A stretch of DNA of 64,000 nucleotides from Holacanthus passer (GCA_025331565.1 JAFREQ010000008.1:2666001-2730000), one strand, 5' to 3'. Shown: positions 1 through 14,079, numbered from the stretch's first letter. The notes: generated by a model not told the origin, from the sequence alone. Translations and numbers: made by a program.

Positions 1-1949
1 TCCTGCAGAAAGGTTAGCTATCCGTTGTGTCTGGGGAAAGGTGTGGCATTTAAAAGTGAAACCCTAAAGCTCCATCAATCACAAAGCAGCAGCAGTTAAG
101 TCTCGACTCCACAGAGAACAGGAAAGGTTAAAAATCCTGGTAAACAACGAAAAAAGACACGAGCTCGTGGCTGCAGCTCGCGCGGCTGTCAGCCTGCGCT
201 CAGTGACAACTGTAACTACAGGGTCCTTTAAATTAGCATATTTTTTTTCAACAGTCTGTGAACGGCTGCTTAAATCCCCATGAGACAGATAGAAAATCCA
301 ATCAGTCTCCATTTGTCTATCTCTTATTATTGTTATTGTAGATCATGTCAGCAAGCATATGCTCTGAAAGCACAAGTGCAAATAAAAACGGGCAGACAAC
401 GCTCTCTAGAGCTTCTGCGGCAGACTAGATCTTCTTTATGGTTCAACAGTCGTCATAAACCATCATCGCACGCGTAAGGCACTCCCAGGGCTCGCCGCCG
501 ATGCAAGGAAACAGGCACAAAGACGAGATCTGATACAGGCATTGCAGTGGAAAGAAAGTGAAAATGAACACAAAAAGGCAAACAGCGAATTTACGTTGAA
601 GTGCTATTACATTTGTTCCAGTTTAGATTTTGAATTGCATTAAGTATTATCTCATAGGTTTTCCTTTAATTAGCTTTGTAGAGACGCCTCACATGGAAAA
701 TAACAACAGGTGAAAGGAAGTGGTAAAAAGCCGACGATAAAGGCTGCAATCAGCTTGAATTAAAGGCAATTACAATGCACACCAATACTTCACAACCATT
801 TCCCATGACAGACAAAAATACTGATCATTTACAGCCTTTCAAGTCTTCAGCTGTGGAGTAGTTATATCTAAAAGGTAGATCTTGGGTGGAGTATCACTTT
901 GTGCCAAACTCTAATTCTGTGAATGACATTATTATCAAACCAAACCTCAGAAATTGCGGTCTTCGTGAACGTAGGTCAAATATCACCTTACACACCCTTC
1001 AGACGATACAAGTGTTCAGCAGATGTAAAAGTATAGTTGAGCACAGAAGCTGTTGATCAAAAACAATAGCGCGGATATAGCCAGGGATCGATTTATCTAC
1101 GAGAACATTCCCACAGAGATGTGAGCAGCAGAAGCAAAGTGCTGTGTTAATTCACTTAACCTCTATTGTTCTGTGCTGTCGTGCAGAGTTGGTTATTGAT
1201 TCCTTTGCAGCTGGGTATCAAACTCTCCTGCATGGGTGCACTCACATCACAAACACACATACTGTACATATGAGCATACACGCAATCGCGCATCACCGAG
1301 CCGGGAGAGATGCAAGAGAGAGGCATCAGATGACATCAGATCAGAGCGACGGCGGCTTGGAGTCGTCGGAGTTACACAGAGCCGATTGATAACTAGAAAC
1401 AGTTAGACAGAGGAAGGTAGTTGTGTTAAACAGGGATCCAGCCCAGGTGGGATGAGCAGTCTTACTCACTAATAAGCATAATTACAGCACAGGGTTTGTC
1501 TACTTGTAGTGTGATGCAGCTTTAAAAGGATGGATTTTTGCGAATATATCCTGATCATAAAACAAGCTCTACTTCCCTTGGACTTTCAAACACTTTCTCG
1601 CACCCTTCAGGGAAATCTGCAGCATTTCTTTCTCAATCAGAGCTCAATTCACAAAGGCTGGATAGTGTTTTTTTTTTTTTTAATGTGTTTGCTGGTGAAG
1701 CTGAACTTTTCTGAAGGTGATGCCTGAATGTCCACATTGAAAAGAAACAAGGTCGCTCAGCCTATTTTTCGATTAATATGAGGCAGGTTGTGTTGTAAAA
1801 AACACTTTACAACAAGTGTACAAAAAAAAACAATATTAATTTATGATGTAATATTTCATGCAATTTGAGACAAAATGGCAATATCTCGTACTCGCCTCGA
1901 TGTACATCTAATACATTCATTAATGCAAGAACTAAATTATTTCCACCAT
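1..1949. other. No gene seen
   Basis: Unique AT-rich sequence with a T run at 1667-1681. Short frames on both strands show no domain or splice context worth reporting. Confidence 0.5.
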
Positions 1950-2110
1950 CATTATTACTGGGGTATCAAAGGTGTGCATGTCTTTCAAATTGGTGTCATT
2001 AGTGATGGCATAATTGAGACACCACATTAATTAAGCATTAGTGGTGTAGTTAGCAAAAAGGTACATTCAGCAGAAATTCATTAAGGAATTATATCACACA
2101 GAATCACTGT
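1950..2110. promoter_or_regulatory. Candidate regulatory island with overlapping TCF/LEF and T-box words
   Basis: ATCAAAGG (1965-1972) overlaps AGGTGTG (1970-1976). About 50 bases on come TCATTAGTGATGG and ATTAATTAAG flanked by ACACCAC and GTGGTGT. The segment is unique sequence without simple repeats. Enhancer role is inferred. Confidence 0.3.
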
Positions 2111-5100
2111 AGTTGGAAATATTATATATAATTATATTAACTATAATAAATTGCAAGCGTGTTTTAATTAGATTTTAGTTACATTTTTACTTTATGCATA
2201 TTCTGTTTTTCAATGTTGAGCAAAGAGAAATGACACAGCCAACTTGTTAACTGTACAAAAGACACTACGAGGTACTCATTGATGTCCGTTATGTAAAATC
2301 ATACAGTGCTCATTCTTTACAGTGTGCAGTCTGCACGGCTCCCCGACTTCCCCCCAGGGTGTACAGTTTCTGCCGCTTTCATAAACTGAAAGAGTGGCTG
2401 CAAAAATAGAGGCGGCCCCAGCTGTACGAGCGCTCCCGCAGCAGAACGCACTGTCTAGACAGCCCATCCACAGAGGAAAAAGAATTCCTGTGTCCACACA
2501 AATCGTGACAAATCACTTTGCCCAAGACAATGGAGCAGAAGCAATATAGGCTTTGATAACTGTGAAGGTTGAGGAGAAAACACGGGTGAAAAATAAAAAC
2601 AAAAAGTCACTGAGGGGGACTATGGATGTGTGTGTGTTTGAGTGTGTGTGTGGCTCTTTGGGCTTGTGGGTAGCTTGCGTGCAGGTGTCAGGGGAGGAGG
2701 CTATTGTGTGTGTGTGTGTCTGTGAGTGCACATACTGTATGTGTATGAGCCAAATGGTTTATCACAGACTATTGTGCTATTAATATCGTTGCCTTAACAC
2801 ACTCCCTCACACACACACTCACTCATACTCGCGTACACAAAGCTCTCTCGCCAACTGGAAGCCCAGAAACAAGTCGCAGCGCAGAACCCACGATGGCGTC
2901 CGTCTCTCCATGCTCGTCTCTGGGGATCTGGGTCACAGGCAGTGTTGGTGTTGAGGCCAGAGCCTGGTGGGCCTCGGAGAAAACCAGTCTGTTACCGGTT
3001 TGCAAAACCCGCCCCACCAACCTTACCCCTTACTCAGCCATCTGCAGCATCATCTGCTCCAGTATTCCAAAACAAAGTCCAACACGCTGAATGAATGAAT
3101 GACTTCTCAGGCATATTAGGAGAATTTGTGGCGCAATATTCCCGCAATTTACGCACGGTGCAAAAACGCAGTCAATGGAAGAGGTAAGGCAATGAGTTCT
3201 GCTGTAATAAAACGTCATAACTGTTGCATTCTGTGTTTTATAGCATCATATAATTGTGTTTGCTGCAGCGTCTTCCTTGAGGTAGTGAAGCAGTCCAAAA
3301 CAGAAGCTCTCTCATTGTTCGTTCAAGACTGTGCACATGAATGAATTAAAGAAGTGCACACGCTGAACTACATAAACTTGTGGCACCGCTGAGTCATTTT
3401 CAGTTGTTTCCACAGTAACATGACGAGGTCTTTCAAAAAAAAAAAATGAATATGAATGAGCAAACTGACAGTTGATGGAAAAATGTTCGGTCAACTTATG
3501 CATGATTTAGTTTTAGTTTTCGCAGCAGGCTGAGACATAGATGCAACTGGAGAATTCTGCACTTTCTAAAATGTCAAATTATAATCTAAGTATAGTTTAA
3601 TTTGATATTATGAACAAGGTGCTCATGATGTAAATTCTTTGGGTCCTGGCCTTGTGAAGCCCTGTCAAAACGGATTTTTTTTTTTTTTTTTTTTTACAGC
3701 TAGAGACAAGGCTGTTTTATTAGTTTGGGAGATGTAATGATCCCATCTGCCAACAGTACGACATAAAACAAGGGCTTCAGTGGACCACTATGGGACAGCA
3801 AAATCAATGTGATGTTGAAGGTAATTTCTCTCCAAATTTGAGAATTATAACATGACTGCTGCTCCCATGATGACGTCCCATGATGCCTTGTGCTGATGAT
3901 TACCTCTTTCCATCAAAGACATCGATATGAAGGAATCAGAGGGAGGCTGCCGACCAAGGGCAGAGGAGAGCAAACAAGTATATAAGCTGAAAAAAAAAAA
4001 ATCATCCGTCTTGTTGAATATCGATTGGCCCGGAGATTCTGCAATTAAGGACAGATCATTTCACCCAGTACAAATTGACTAGTTTTAAGAATTCCCTTCA
4101 TTCTGGCATATTCTTAATATGAAGGAGATGATAAACCTTGTTCTCTATTTCAGGTTTCTGGCATTTGAATGGAATCATCTGATAGAAATGTCTTATCAAA
4201 AGTGAGAGAGATGAGAGATGAACACGCATTTCATTAAAACCAACTTATCAGGGAATTATTATTTTGACAGCACTATCTTAAACAGAACATCAAGTTTGAT
4301 GTGGCATGAGAAAGTGCCCTCGTCACCTTTACAGTAATTACACAGACTACACATACAGACTAATAAAGGCACTCTCTCTCTCACATACACACACACACAC
4401 ACACACACTCACCCTTCGACTCTCCTTCTGTTCTTCCCTGCGCTTAGCTCAGTAAGCATGAGACACCAGAGAATCTCATTCATCAGGTTTACTCGCTAGC
4501 TAAACAGATGGGGTTTGAGCAAACTCCTGCGGCTTCCCCTGAGACAGATTACAAACCACATCCATTGAGTGTTCAGAGAGAGAGAGGAGAGAGGAAGAAA
4601 GCTTCGAGTTGGATGCAGAAAGGCTGGATTCACATCAGCATCAAAAAGTGATTCTGCTTATTCTTATCTTCCCTATAGGATTCACACACACACACACACA
4701 CACAGTATAAACACAATAGCACACACATTTGAATTCCTGTACCTGTGAGGGCCTTCAAAGCAAACTGATTCCTTATGGCTGTCACAAAACCTTATTGTAG
4801 CACAATTTACACCCACTGCAAAGTTCTTGCACTGAACTTTGCAAACTTGTGTGTTTACCCACAATTCTCCACTATAATGAAATTCCGGTTGGCACATGAT
4901 CTTGGTACAAAATGTGGGACACTGAGGTCTACATGCAGCTCTTTGTTGATGGTTTGTGGCTCCTCTTCCAACCGTGTCAAAAAAACACCAGCAACCAGGA
5001 AGCTATTGTATTTTTAAGAATGAGAAGAAGGAAGAAAGTTGAAGAAAACATCAACAACAAATCAAAACTGGTGTAAGTGGCAACATACAGCTCTTGTGAA

Positions 5101-7067
5101 AGTTTTATCGAAGAGACATGAAATGCAGCTTTTCCCCACTTTTGTCAACTTCAGGTGTGACCTTCACCTGTGCTTGATTCAGATTTGTCCACAATAGCCA
5201 CTAAAGCGCTGGAAAGCAACTGCAGAATGCCACTCGGCTGAGTATGTGCACCGTGATTGCACAAACACAACCTGCAGTGGAGATGCTGAGCCCTTTACAC
5301 TAATTCTAATATTACACTATAAAACAAAACTGAATGAGTAGAGAGAGGCCAAAATGTCACACTGGACTCCAAAATCCTGACAATGAAGGATGTGCCACAT
5401 TTTTCTCTCCTCTAAACTATATAAAGAATTTAACAAGAATTTGAACACATGCACACACACACACACAGCTATGAGTGGTGACAGATTGGGTTTTTTTATG
5501 GCTGAACAAATCTGTGAATAAGCAACATGGAAACCACTGAGGATCAAAGATGTTGTCCAAATTTAGAAATTGACTGAGACCCGCTGACAGGAGTCACAGA
5601 GTGGTGAAGTGCGAGGGACGTCCAGCCGCTCTTGACCTTGATTCTTTACTTGAAACACGCACAAGCTTCAAGCTTCCCACAGCATCATACACACATTGCA
5701 ACTGATGCACAAAGCAAATTTGCCCTGCTCAGTTTACCAAGCAAACAATAAAGTGAGAATGAAGCGCCATCGATTCCCTCGTGCTGTTGGTGAAGCAAAA
5801 GACCCTGGAACAGCATCGAGTAATGACGATGTGACTCCCAGATGGAAATGGTGATGGAGCATTTACACAAGTGGAAGTGCCTCAGAGATGCCATCATCTC
5901 GCAGTTGGCAACACAGCAGAGCCGCTTGCCATTGTAACAGACACGGAGATCCGATCGGCTTTAGCCTCTTTAGTTGGAGTATTTGGGCAGAAAATGTGCT
6001 CTTCTTTTTCCTGAGGGAGCTGGACACAAAGGCAGACAGAGGGAGAGCGCCAGACTCTGTTCAATATTATACACCTACTTCACTTCTCTGCTCAGCTGGG
6101 ATCTGTTAAAGTCATTATAACATCTTCCCAGGTTTTGCAGGGAGCGGTGATCTCACCAGGCTGGCTTCATGCCCTCTGAGGAGAAGATGGGGCACGGGTT
6201 CGTATTGGCTGGAGTTATTGTTTGACAGGGGGTGATGTGCTTGGATCAAGTTTTTATAAACTCACAGGTACAGACATCATTTTAGACATCTTCCATATGT
6301 ACCATAAAATACTATTTTAGAGATCCCAATATCCATCTGGATCAACTTAACATGACCAAGTAAGCGTAATTCTGATTCCAATGTGTGTAACCTTTATGAT
6401 ATGGTTGATGGTTAAGGGAGTATTTCTTTGGCTCCAGGAGAACCATCATCTATTTATTATGTCTTTACTGCAACATTAATCTGTGCGGTCGCTCATGCTT
6501 CAGCAGTCAGAAAGACCTCATGGATCTGATGCCAGACTGTGATCATGTATCTAATGGACATGCTGCCTGGACAAGTCAAGTAAGACATCACTTGGGCTCT
6601 CCTTTACCCTGGCAACATGCTCACATTGGCATAATTTTACCAGCTGTTCTGCTTCTTCCTCCAAGTCTCCAAATCCAATGAGAACCCGAAAACAGTTGGT
6701 CTGTATCTTAGCCTGTTTTCATGTGTCGCCCCAGAGACATTACAAGAAATACAATTTGGCCAATCCCCGTTTTAATAAATCAAAGCAGCTGTTAAGGTGC
6801 TCGTACAGCACATCTTTTATCCGCTGTTGACTGGGCCGTTACTTTCCCTCTGCACAGCTCGTGACTTGGTTTCATGTGGCTAGTTTCATGGATGCATCCC
6901 GAGAAGCCTCACACACTTGACTTGTCACTGTCAAATTATGTGCAGTGCATACAGGCCAATTTCGGGTGCAGGTGACATGCCAATCCTTCCCATTAACTTC
7001 TGTGGAGAGTAGATCCATGGTAAGAAATGGGTGGTAAGAAAAATAAACATGTGGTTAATGTGAAAAC
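2111..7067. other. No gene seen; simple repeats only
   Basis: TG-rich tracts at 2625-2740, poly(T) at 3674-3695, (CA)n at 4387-4408 and 4684-4704, and a short CA run at 5453-5466. The remainder is unique noncoding sequence. Confidence 0.5.
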
Positions 7068-7265
7068 AAATTTACTTGGTTAGGTTTCGGAAAAGTGTCT
7101 GTTTTTTGGTTAAAATAAATATGATAACTTATGTTACATGTGTGACGTAAAATATTTTGTAGCATTAATACATTACATCTGTTAACTTACAGACGGGCAG
7201 GTGTGTTGGTTACACATGGAACACTGAATGAACACTGGTCTCCTGGGCAAAAGTGCGATGTCAAC
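7068..7265 (+). repeat. Degenerate percomorph repeat ('cttggttaggtttcggaaaa' type)
   Basis: The block contains 'ttggttaggtttcggaaaa', 'ttttggttaaaataa', alternating 'atgtgtgacgtaaa', and 'ggaacactgaatgaacac' followed by 'tggtctcctgggcaaaagt'. This order matches a repeat I know from percomorph genomes (…ggacacgaac…ggtctcctgggtgaaagtcc…). Confidence 0.5.
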
Positions 7266-8034
7266 CCTATGCAGACGTTCTCACTCTTCACATCACCTGC
7301 CATTTTGGGTGAAGTTAATGGGAAAGTCTGGTGTATGACCTGCATGCAAAATGTCACTTTTCTGTAAGCACTGCATGTAATACAGCTGTGTTACTGTATG
7401 CTGATTGAAGACACTGGGCTGATGCATGTGTTGTACACGTACCCTGAGGGCACGATGCAGGAACACCTACCAGCTCACAGCTAAGGAGAAGAAATAATGG
7501 CAGCTTATTTAGTTGAGTAAGCAACAAGGTGCTATCTAGGTACTGGAACGGTAAATGAGACACTGACATGAGGAGTTATATCTGAGACCAATTTAGTCAC
7601 CTTGGTGAAGCAGTGAAGTATAAAACCACCTGGTGAAGCGCTCTGACTGCAGACCTGAGGAGAAAGAGCCTCTAACGCCACCAAATGAGCTCCTGTCTGC
7701 TAGATAAGAGGATAAAGCAGACTGTGCCATGGAGGGGAAACGGGGGAGCACATTTGTTACTCTTCCCAGACTCCGGCCTTTGTGCAGAGCGAGGATGCTG
7801 GAGAAAAGAGAGTGAGGTAATTTTGCTCAGCACCCTGAGATGTGAAACGCTGAGGGGTTTCACTCCTTTTGATTCACACCACAGAACATCTTCAGGGGAA
7901 TTACTGCGCCGCTGTATGTTTTTAATATTCCACATGGATGAATATCGCCATTTTACGAGAGCAGTCTTCATAGAATGAAAGAACATTTAGATGAAAGGAA
8001 GATAAAGATCCCTCTTTTCTCTATTTGAACTTAT

Positions 8035-8048
8035 TCACCTGCAGGTGA
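8035..8048. promoter_or_regulatory. Perfect 14-bp palindrome made of two E-boxes
   Basis: TCACCTGCAGGTGA is its own reverse complement and joins CACCTG with CAGGTG, the words bound by SNAI/ZEB and class I bHLH proteins. Confidence 0.35.
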
Positions 8049-8839
8049 TGACCGCTGCTACTCACGTCAACAAGATGGTGAAAGAATTGTGAATTATGAG
8101 ACCGAAAAGACAGATGGAAATAATTTCTTTATGATGTTTTTAAGGCATAGAGATGACTCTTGCTGTCAAGAGAGAAGAGAGGCTATGAAGTATTTCATAA
8201 TTACAGAGTGTGGGCAATGCCAGTAGAGCCTCAAACATCATCTCACATAAGTGTTTATAGGCTGCACATAAACTAACCATCTGACACAATTTGCCATTAT
8301 CATTTAAGCACTAAACTATAGCCAGCACCTCTATTGGCTACAAGCACTATGTCTAAAAGAAACCCAACATTGAAACACATTTTTAAAAATTAATTGAACA
8401 AGCAAAAAAACCAAAAAAACAACCACAACATTCAGGATGCCTCAGGAGCACCAGTCTTGTCTGCAGCAGTGTTCATCCAAAGCATTAAGTCAGTGCAAGA
8501 AAACCCCTGCAAGGCTCTCCATCTAGCTAAGCCATGTCTCTGTCTGCGCTTATTGGCTTTCTCATTCCCCCTCCTAAATCTCTATGCACAGCGCAATTCA
8601 ATTCACAAATAAAAACCTCATATTGTTTAATTACATATTTCCCAGTATTGACTGGAATTTCAATAGTGCTGGTTCGCAGTTCATTAAAACTCAGCCGAGT
8701 CTGAAACTGGTCAATATTATTAAACAAACGGCCTCCGTAAAGAGGGGTTACTACTTGCAGTCTCAGCGACTTCTCACACTTTTTTTTTTCTGAGGCGGGC
8801 TCATTTTTGTATGCATGTTGGACGCAGGTTAATTTCAAG

Positions 8840-9190
8840 GAGCAACTCCATTACCACGTCCCTTATCCTTTTCCAACTAATCCATTATCAGCTCTGTTAA
8901 GAGGTATCAAAATTAGAACGTTGAAAGGACATTGCAAATTGGCTGCAGAGGGGAATGGAGGGCATGAGAAGTGTGAGAATTGTGCTGAATGAATAAATCA
9001 AGCCTTGGCGTCTTATTGGACCAAATGAGCAGGCAGCGTGGAAAATTTGTTTTGCATCCTGAGAGCCACTCCTCACGCCGAATCACAACTCATAAATAAC
9101 TCAAAGTGCACGCAAAGAGCCCCTCGATGGAGCAGCTATCGCGGTTTGCATTGTAACAAAAACTGCAAAGCTGTTAAGTCACCACAGCGA
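8840..9190. promoter_or_regulatory. Candidate conserved-type noncoding island
   Basis: It is unique sequence with CCATTATCAG, ATCAAAATTAG, ATTGCAAATTGG, a CCAAT box in inverted form (TTATTGGACC) and CATAAATAAC. It has no repeats and no long frame. Confidence 0.25.
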
Positions 9191-9840
9191 TAGGAGGTTG
9201 AAAGAAATAAGGTGAATTTGGCTCTGGTCATTAGAAGAAAATGCTCGGATGTATTTTCAAAAACACACGCAGACAGATGCACACACTTTTAGAAAATCTC
9301 TCGCTGATTGTGTGCAAGCTTTTAAAAAGTTACTTTGACTCTCATCCATTCACTTTCCACCCACCAGCACACTTGACTGTGGCAGTGCTTTAGATGTCAG
9401 GGATCTAAGCCAGGACACTAGGGGGTCCACACATCCAGCAGTGGAAAGGCCAAGCCACTCCTAATTTTACTGCTGTGTTTAATTTAAAATATGTCCCCTT
9501 ACGACTTTGCCTGGACTCACTTTTTGTACAATTCCATTACGTCTAAATGAGGTTGTAACTGTACAGTGTTCACTCCATTCGGTTGACAGTTTATTGGCCT
9601 TCTCTTCCAGCCTATAACTGATTGTTTTTTAAAGCACTAGACTGCTCAGGTTGGCAGATGTATCCTGTAGAGTACACAACACGGACCTGTCTTAAGAAGG
9701 CAACCCACAGCAGATGAATACCAAACAAAGTATCTGAGAGCATTGGAGCACAATTGACAAGCAAGGTGAGCAGTGAGGAAAAGAAAAAGGCTACAACACC
9801 AGCACTGACATCTGACCAGAAATACCCAGCTGGAAAGGAC

Positions 9841-10019
9841 GCACACACACACACACACACACCCACGTGATCCACCCATGAACTAGAACAAAAGGATGCA
9901 GCCCACAGGAATACACTGTCGCTGACTGTGAGGCCGTGTTCATGCAGACACAAAGCAATTTCTGTCTTACATTTACAGTATGTTGAGGGATGGACACACA
10001 CACACACACACAAACACAC
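9841..10019. repeat. Pair of (CA)n microsatellites
   Basis: CA runs at 9841-9862 and 9994-10019. They produce the 189-codon minus-strand frame, which is an artefact. Confidence 0.95.
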
Positions 10020-11912
10020 AGTGGACTTAATAGACCCTTTGTTTGAAAAAGCACAGTGATCCTTCTCACTAACACACAACCAGCAGCTTGTGATTAAAGG
10101 CCCAGTGGGGAACAAACAAACAGATGAAAAACTCAAACTACTGTTTTGCAGTACTGTATAATTATTTGCATAAAAATACACTTAGAGGTGCTCTAGTCAA
10201 AAATTGTATTAGCAATGGAAATATGTGTGAGTGTTGTAAAATAATATGAAAGGTGTTGCTCGTAGTTATGAACCTACAAAATAATATCACCTACTGTGCT
10301 GTTCTTTTAGCGTCTTTCAGCTCGTTGTTTTGGTTTTACGGCTCACAAATTGATTCACTCTTCTCACCCTCATCAGCCTCAGCCTGAGGATTAACTCATT
10401 AATTTGAGAGCTGTTTATTTGACACCTTTAACTTTATATTTATCAATCGTTCTTGCAAAGTAAGACTTTACATCTAACAGCTGCTTGAAAGCGACTAAAC
10501 AAAATTGCGTTGTTGGCACAAAAGATTTTTTTTTCTGTAAAGTCAGTAAAATGCACTGATTATGTTTAGCTTCACGAGTGGGCGGTGCTCCCAGTGATTT
10601 AGATATTTGTGGTCAGACAGCAGACAGGTAGCTGTGAGGTAAACACATCTTTAAAAAGTGATTTGTGGGAAATATTTATTACACCATGCAGGAAACATCA
10701 AATCGAGAGCACACACTTAAATGCGTCCAGCAGTTTACAGCATGTGCACAGAAGCTCTCTCTCTCTACAGTGTCAGCACTGTGGCTCTGTCAGCACATGA
10801 GAAACATACGATACTTGACCACTTGGGACTTCTTGTACAGACATAAGTGTGAAAATTGAACCAGGTGGATTTCGTGTGTCTATGCTGTATTCCCCTCAGC
10901 TGCTTCAGTTTCTTTTTTTTTTTTTTTTTGCCTTAGTGGTGCAGGTATCTACACACAGACCTGTCTGCAGTGTTTGTCTCCCAGCGTAGCCACTGGGGGA
11001 TTTTCAGATGCCTCTGTAAAGCCTCTGTAGAGGCTTCAGCATTCTGCAGGCCGACTGTCCAAGCAGACAGAGTGGCCATTGAGGATCTAGGTGAGTAATT
11101 ACACTTGTGACTTGTATTCACATGTCTAAGCCTGGCCTCCATCCAGCCCGGTGTATGAACACGGTCCTGTGGGAAAGAAGGCACGGACTGCACTGCTCAT
11201 CCTTTTGGCTTCTATTAGAGCCAGAGCAAATGGTTTTGTTTAGAGCCAGCTTACTATCGCTCATCATGCTTAATGCAACACTTTGCGAAAATGGCATACG
11301 TCATAAATGTGGATTTTATTGAATATCAATAGGCTTTATTCATCATTACATCATGGTTACACTGCAAAGACAAAAGAGCGACTGTAAAGCAACAAGAGAA
11401 CAATGGCTGCCTTCTTCATGAAAGCATTAATACATGTGTCATTACTTTGGCAGTGTTGTATTTAATTTAGGAGTAGTTTCAGAGAGGAGGTGTGCTCATA
11501 TGGTCTCAGTAGGCCGGCAGATAATCCTTTCTCTCATATCCGTAGGGCACACATGCTCACACACACACATGCCAGGTGACACAGCTACCGGGGCCAAAGG
11601 AGACACATTACATCACACCTGATTTATATGGTAAGCTTCCTGTGATCCTTGACAAACAATCAGCCAATCAGTGGTATAAGCGTAATTTGGCGGCAGAATA
11701 GGATTCCCCCACTGCTGATGAATCATGCGTGATATCATATAGCAGCACATACAGTCGATCTCATGATCATCTTCAAAGGCTCATGTTTGTTATGAATTGC
11801 ACATCTGAAGCAAAATAATTATTTGAGATTCAAAAATATCATTCAGTTGCAGTGAAGCTTACAAGAACACTTCATACAAAGTCTATAGGTGTATCATGAC
11901 AGAGGTTAAATC

Positions 11913-11913
<1 letters not shown>

Positions 11914-11968
<55 letters not shown>
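11914..11968. repeat. (TG)n microsatellite, about 27 units
   Basis: Uninterrupted TG dinucleotides. They create the spurious valine-cysteine frame over this area. Confidence 0.97.
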
Positions 11969-11969
<1 letters not shown>

Positions 11970-12825
11970 ATATGCATGTGCTTATCTGGTAGGACTAATG
12001 GGGAAAGAGGTGGCTGAGCTTATTGTTATTCTATGGGCATCACCCACCATCCTTCACCCAACCAAGGGTCTACCTAGACAACCTCTACTCCTACCAACGC
12101 ACACACACAGGCACACACACACACTGGTTACTGTGGTAACAGTGCATCTCTTCCATCACTCTAAGTCCTGACTGAGCCCCACACAAGAGTAAAAGCAAAG
12201 TGTATCTTCACTGATCTGACAGCGTTGCAGAGGATGATGATGGCACAGAAGATAAGAGGAGCTGTCTCTGTCCAACTGATTTAGTTGTGGTCGATAGAGG
12301 TATTGCAGTTACTATGTATTGTTTTGTAAGGACTGCAGGCACACATACCTCACAGATGATGGACAGGAAATAATCAAAGGAGTAATGAGGCTCAAATCCA
12401 TGCGACTTCCTTCCATTGCCAAAATGTTGCAGCAGTAAACAATGTCTGAACTCCACTGGTCTTAAACAGCTATTTGCAGATGTCGAATTGGAGTTATTGC
12501 CAGACGCATTTCTTAAAAAACTTTGCTTCCTTCTTTGTTAACTTGAGAGTTTAATTTATTGTTGGAATAGCTTGCATTCCCTTGGTATTGAATGGAGTCG
12601 AGAGGAAACAAAATGTATGCTGTTCAGTGGTTTTTGGAATGCACATAAACATTCTTTTCATACATTAAACATGTCACCGCGGGGCATTTCATCTCATTCA
12701 GAATTCCAGTCCTGTCACTGTCCTGAATGAATCCTCTGTTCTTAATATGATCTGCTAAGATCTATAAGCCACATTTTCTCCTCCTCTTTTCCATCTTTTG
12801 CCACATTGTCCTGACATCTATACAG

Positions 12826-12934
12826 ATCAAGTATACAACTGCCCTCTGTCTGACCCTCCACTGCCGCTTTGTATGGCTCATAAACCTCCACTCTTCTCAA
12901 GCCCCAGCAAGTACCACCATCCACGAGCACAACT
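12826..12934 (+). other. Exon-like segment with splice-site-like borders
   Basis: A long pyrimidine tract (12778-12810) leads to ATACAG|ATC at 12825/12826, and 109 bases later ACT|GTGAGT gives a strong donor core. Two of three frames are open across it; one begins IKYTTALCLTL, the other is proline-rich (PLSDPPLPL). On the minus strand a 72-codon frame also covers the area, with its own CAG acceptor-like border near 12934. No family is recognised, and exon strand is therefore ambiguous. Confidence 0.15.
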
Positions 12935-12999
12935 GTGAGTACGACACCGGCCTCAGCCACTCCAACACAACCGAGTGACCAAACTCAATTACATGTCCC

Positions 13000-13125
13000 A
13001 TTTATCTCTACTGGGGCCGCCTGGCCCCGTGGCTCCAGTGTAAATCTCTGGTCCCAGTCAATAATCTATTCTCCAACTCGTCCAAGGGCCCTCCATTGTC
13101 ATTAGACATCCGTTTGGCAGAGGAG
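13000..13125. promoter_or_regulatory. Candidate conserved-type noncoding island
   Basis: GC-balanced unique sequence with CCGCCTGGCCCCG, GTCAATAATC and CATTGTCATTAG (SOX-like beside homeodomain-like). Confidence 0.25.
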
Positions 13126-14079
13126 CGATGAATGGGGGGGTGGGGGTGGGAAAATAGAATAGAAGAGGGAGAAAGTGAGGTGGTGGGAGGTGATAGGGGG
13201 CTGAGAAACCAGAAGCCATCCATCTACACAACGACTTGTGGTCACAGTTCATTATGGATCGTAATGCAACCCAGCATCACACATAACCGGCTTCAAGCCC
13301 GAGCAATGCTCTGGCGAAGGTCAGGTTGGGCCCCTGTCTGGCCTCGTGTTTACTGGTCTTCAGCACTGCAGATGTAAAGCATGGTGGGAATCTTTGTGGC
13401 TAAAATCAAGAATGAAAGCGATAGAGATCATTTTCCTCCTGTTTTCTTGAGCTGGGATGTCTAAGTTGTACGATCTCTGAAAGTTGTCTGCAGGATGATT
13501 AGATGTACAGTGGCCTTTACACTTCTCACTTGACTTCTCTTGAGGCCTCATTTCCATCCACTCTGTCCAGCCAGTACAAAGATTAATAGACCAGACAGGG
13601 GCAAGAAGGACAAGGACTGAGTCAAAACCATCCAGCTCTCTAACTACCAGACAGACTTGCAATGTAACTGTCAGAAGGTATGAGTGTGCACACCCTAAAA
13701 AGGGAGTCGATGATAACCAACACTCGTATCAGATGTCAAACTAAAGATGTCATATTAGATAGATAATTACAGCTGATATAGCAGCGTGGGCTGCTGTTTT
13801 GCTCTTCCTCAAACTCTTGGCAAAGCTATCTAATTAAACGATGAGAGGGCATATTCATCCTGTTGTCTGAGAGTCCACTGGTGATGGATGGGATAATGAG
13901 TTTCCTGAAGAGCAGCAGACTGGGATAATGAGTTTTATCCAGGAGGGGCTCACAGGGTGCTCAAGGAGGGCTGCTGCATCCCAAGCTAGGTGACAAACAA
14001 CTCAAGACACTCAGTCGAGTGTGCCTGCAATTGAGGGAAATGGCATCATAACTGTTGGCCAACGCAGCCTATTATTTCG

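Larger units (their letters stand above)
9191..12825. other. No gene seen; microsatellites and a weak CTCF-like word
   Basis: CACTAGGGGGTCC at 9416-9428 resembles part of a CTCF site but lacks the GGC core. CA/TG repeats are listed separately. A T run lies at 10912-10929. Confidence 0.45.

Noticed and set aside
7672..7986. Paired sense and antisense frames of about 100 codons
   Set aside because: Mirror frames on opposite strands with no recognisable protein; usual shadow effect.
9416..9428. CTCF site CACTAGGGGGTCC
   Set aside because: Lacks the GGC core, only about 11 of 15 positions fit.
9612..10181. 189-codon minus-strand frame
   Set aside because: Runs through two (CA)n microsatellites that encode Cys-Val repeats; no domain, and three overlapping frames are equally open.
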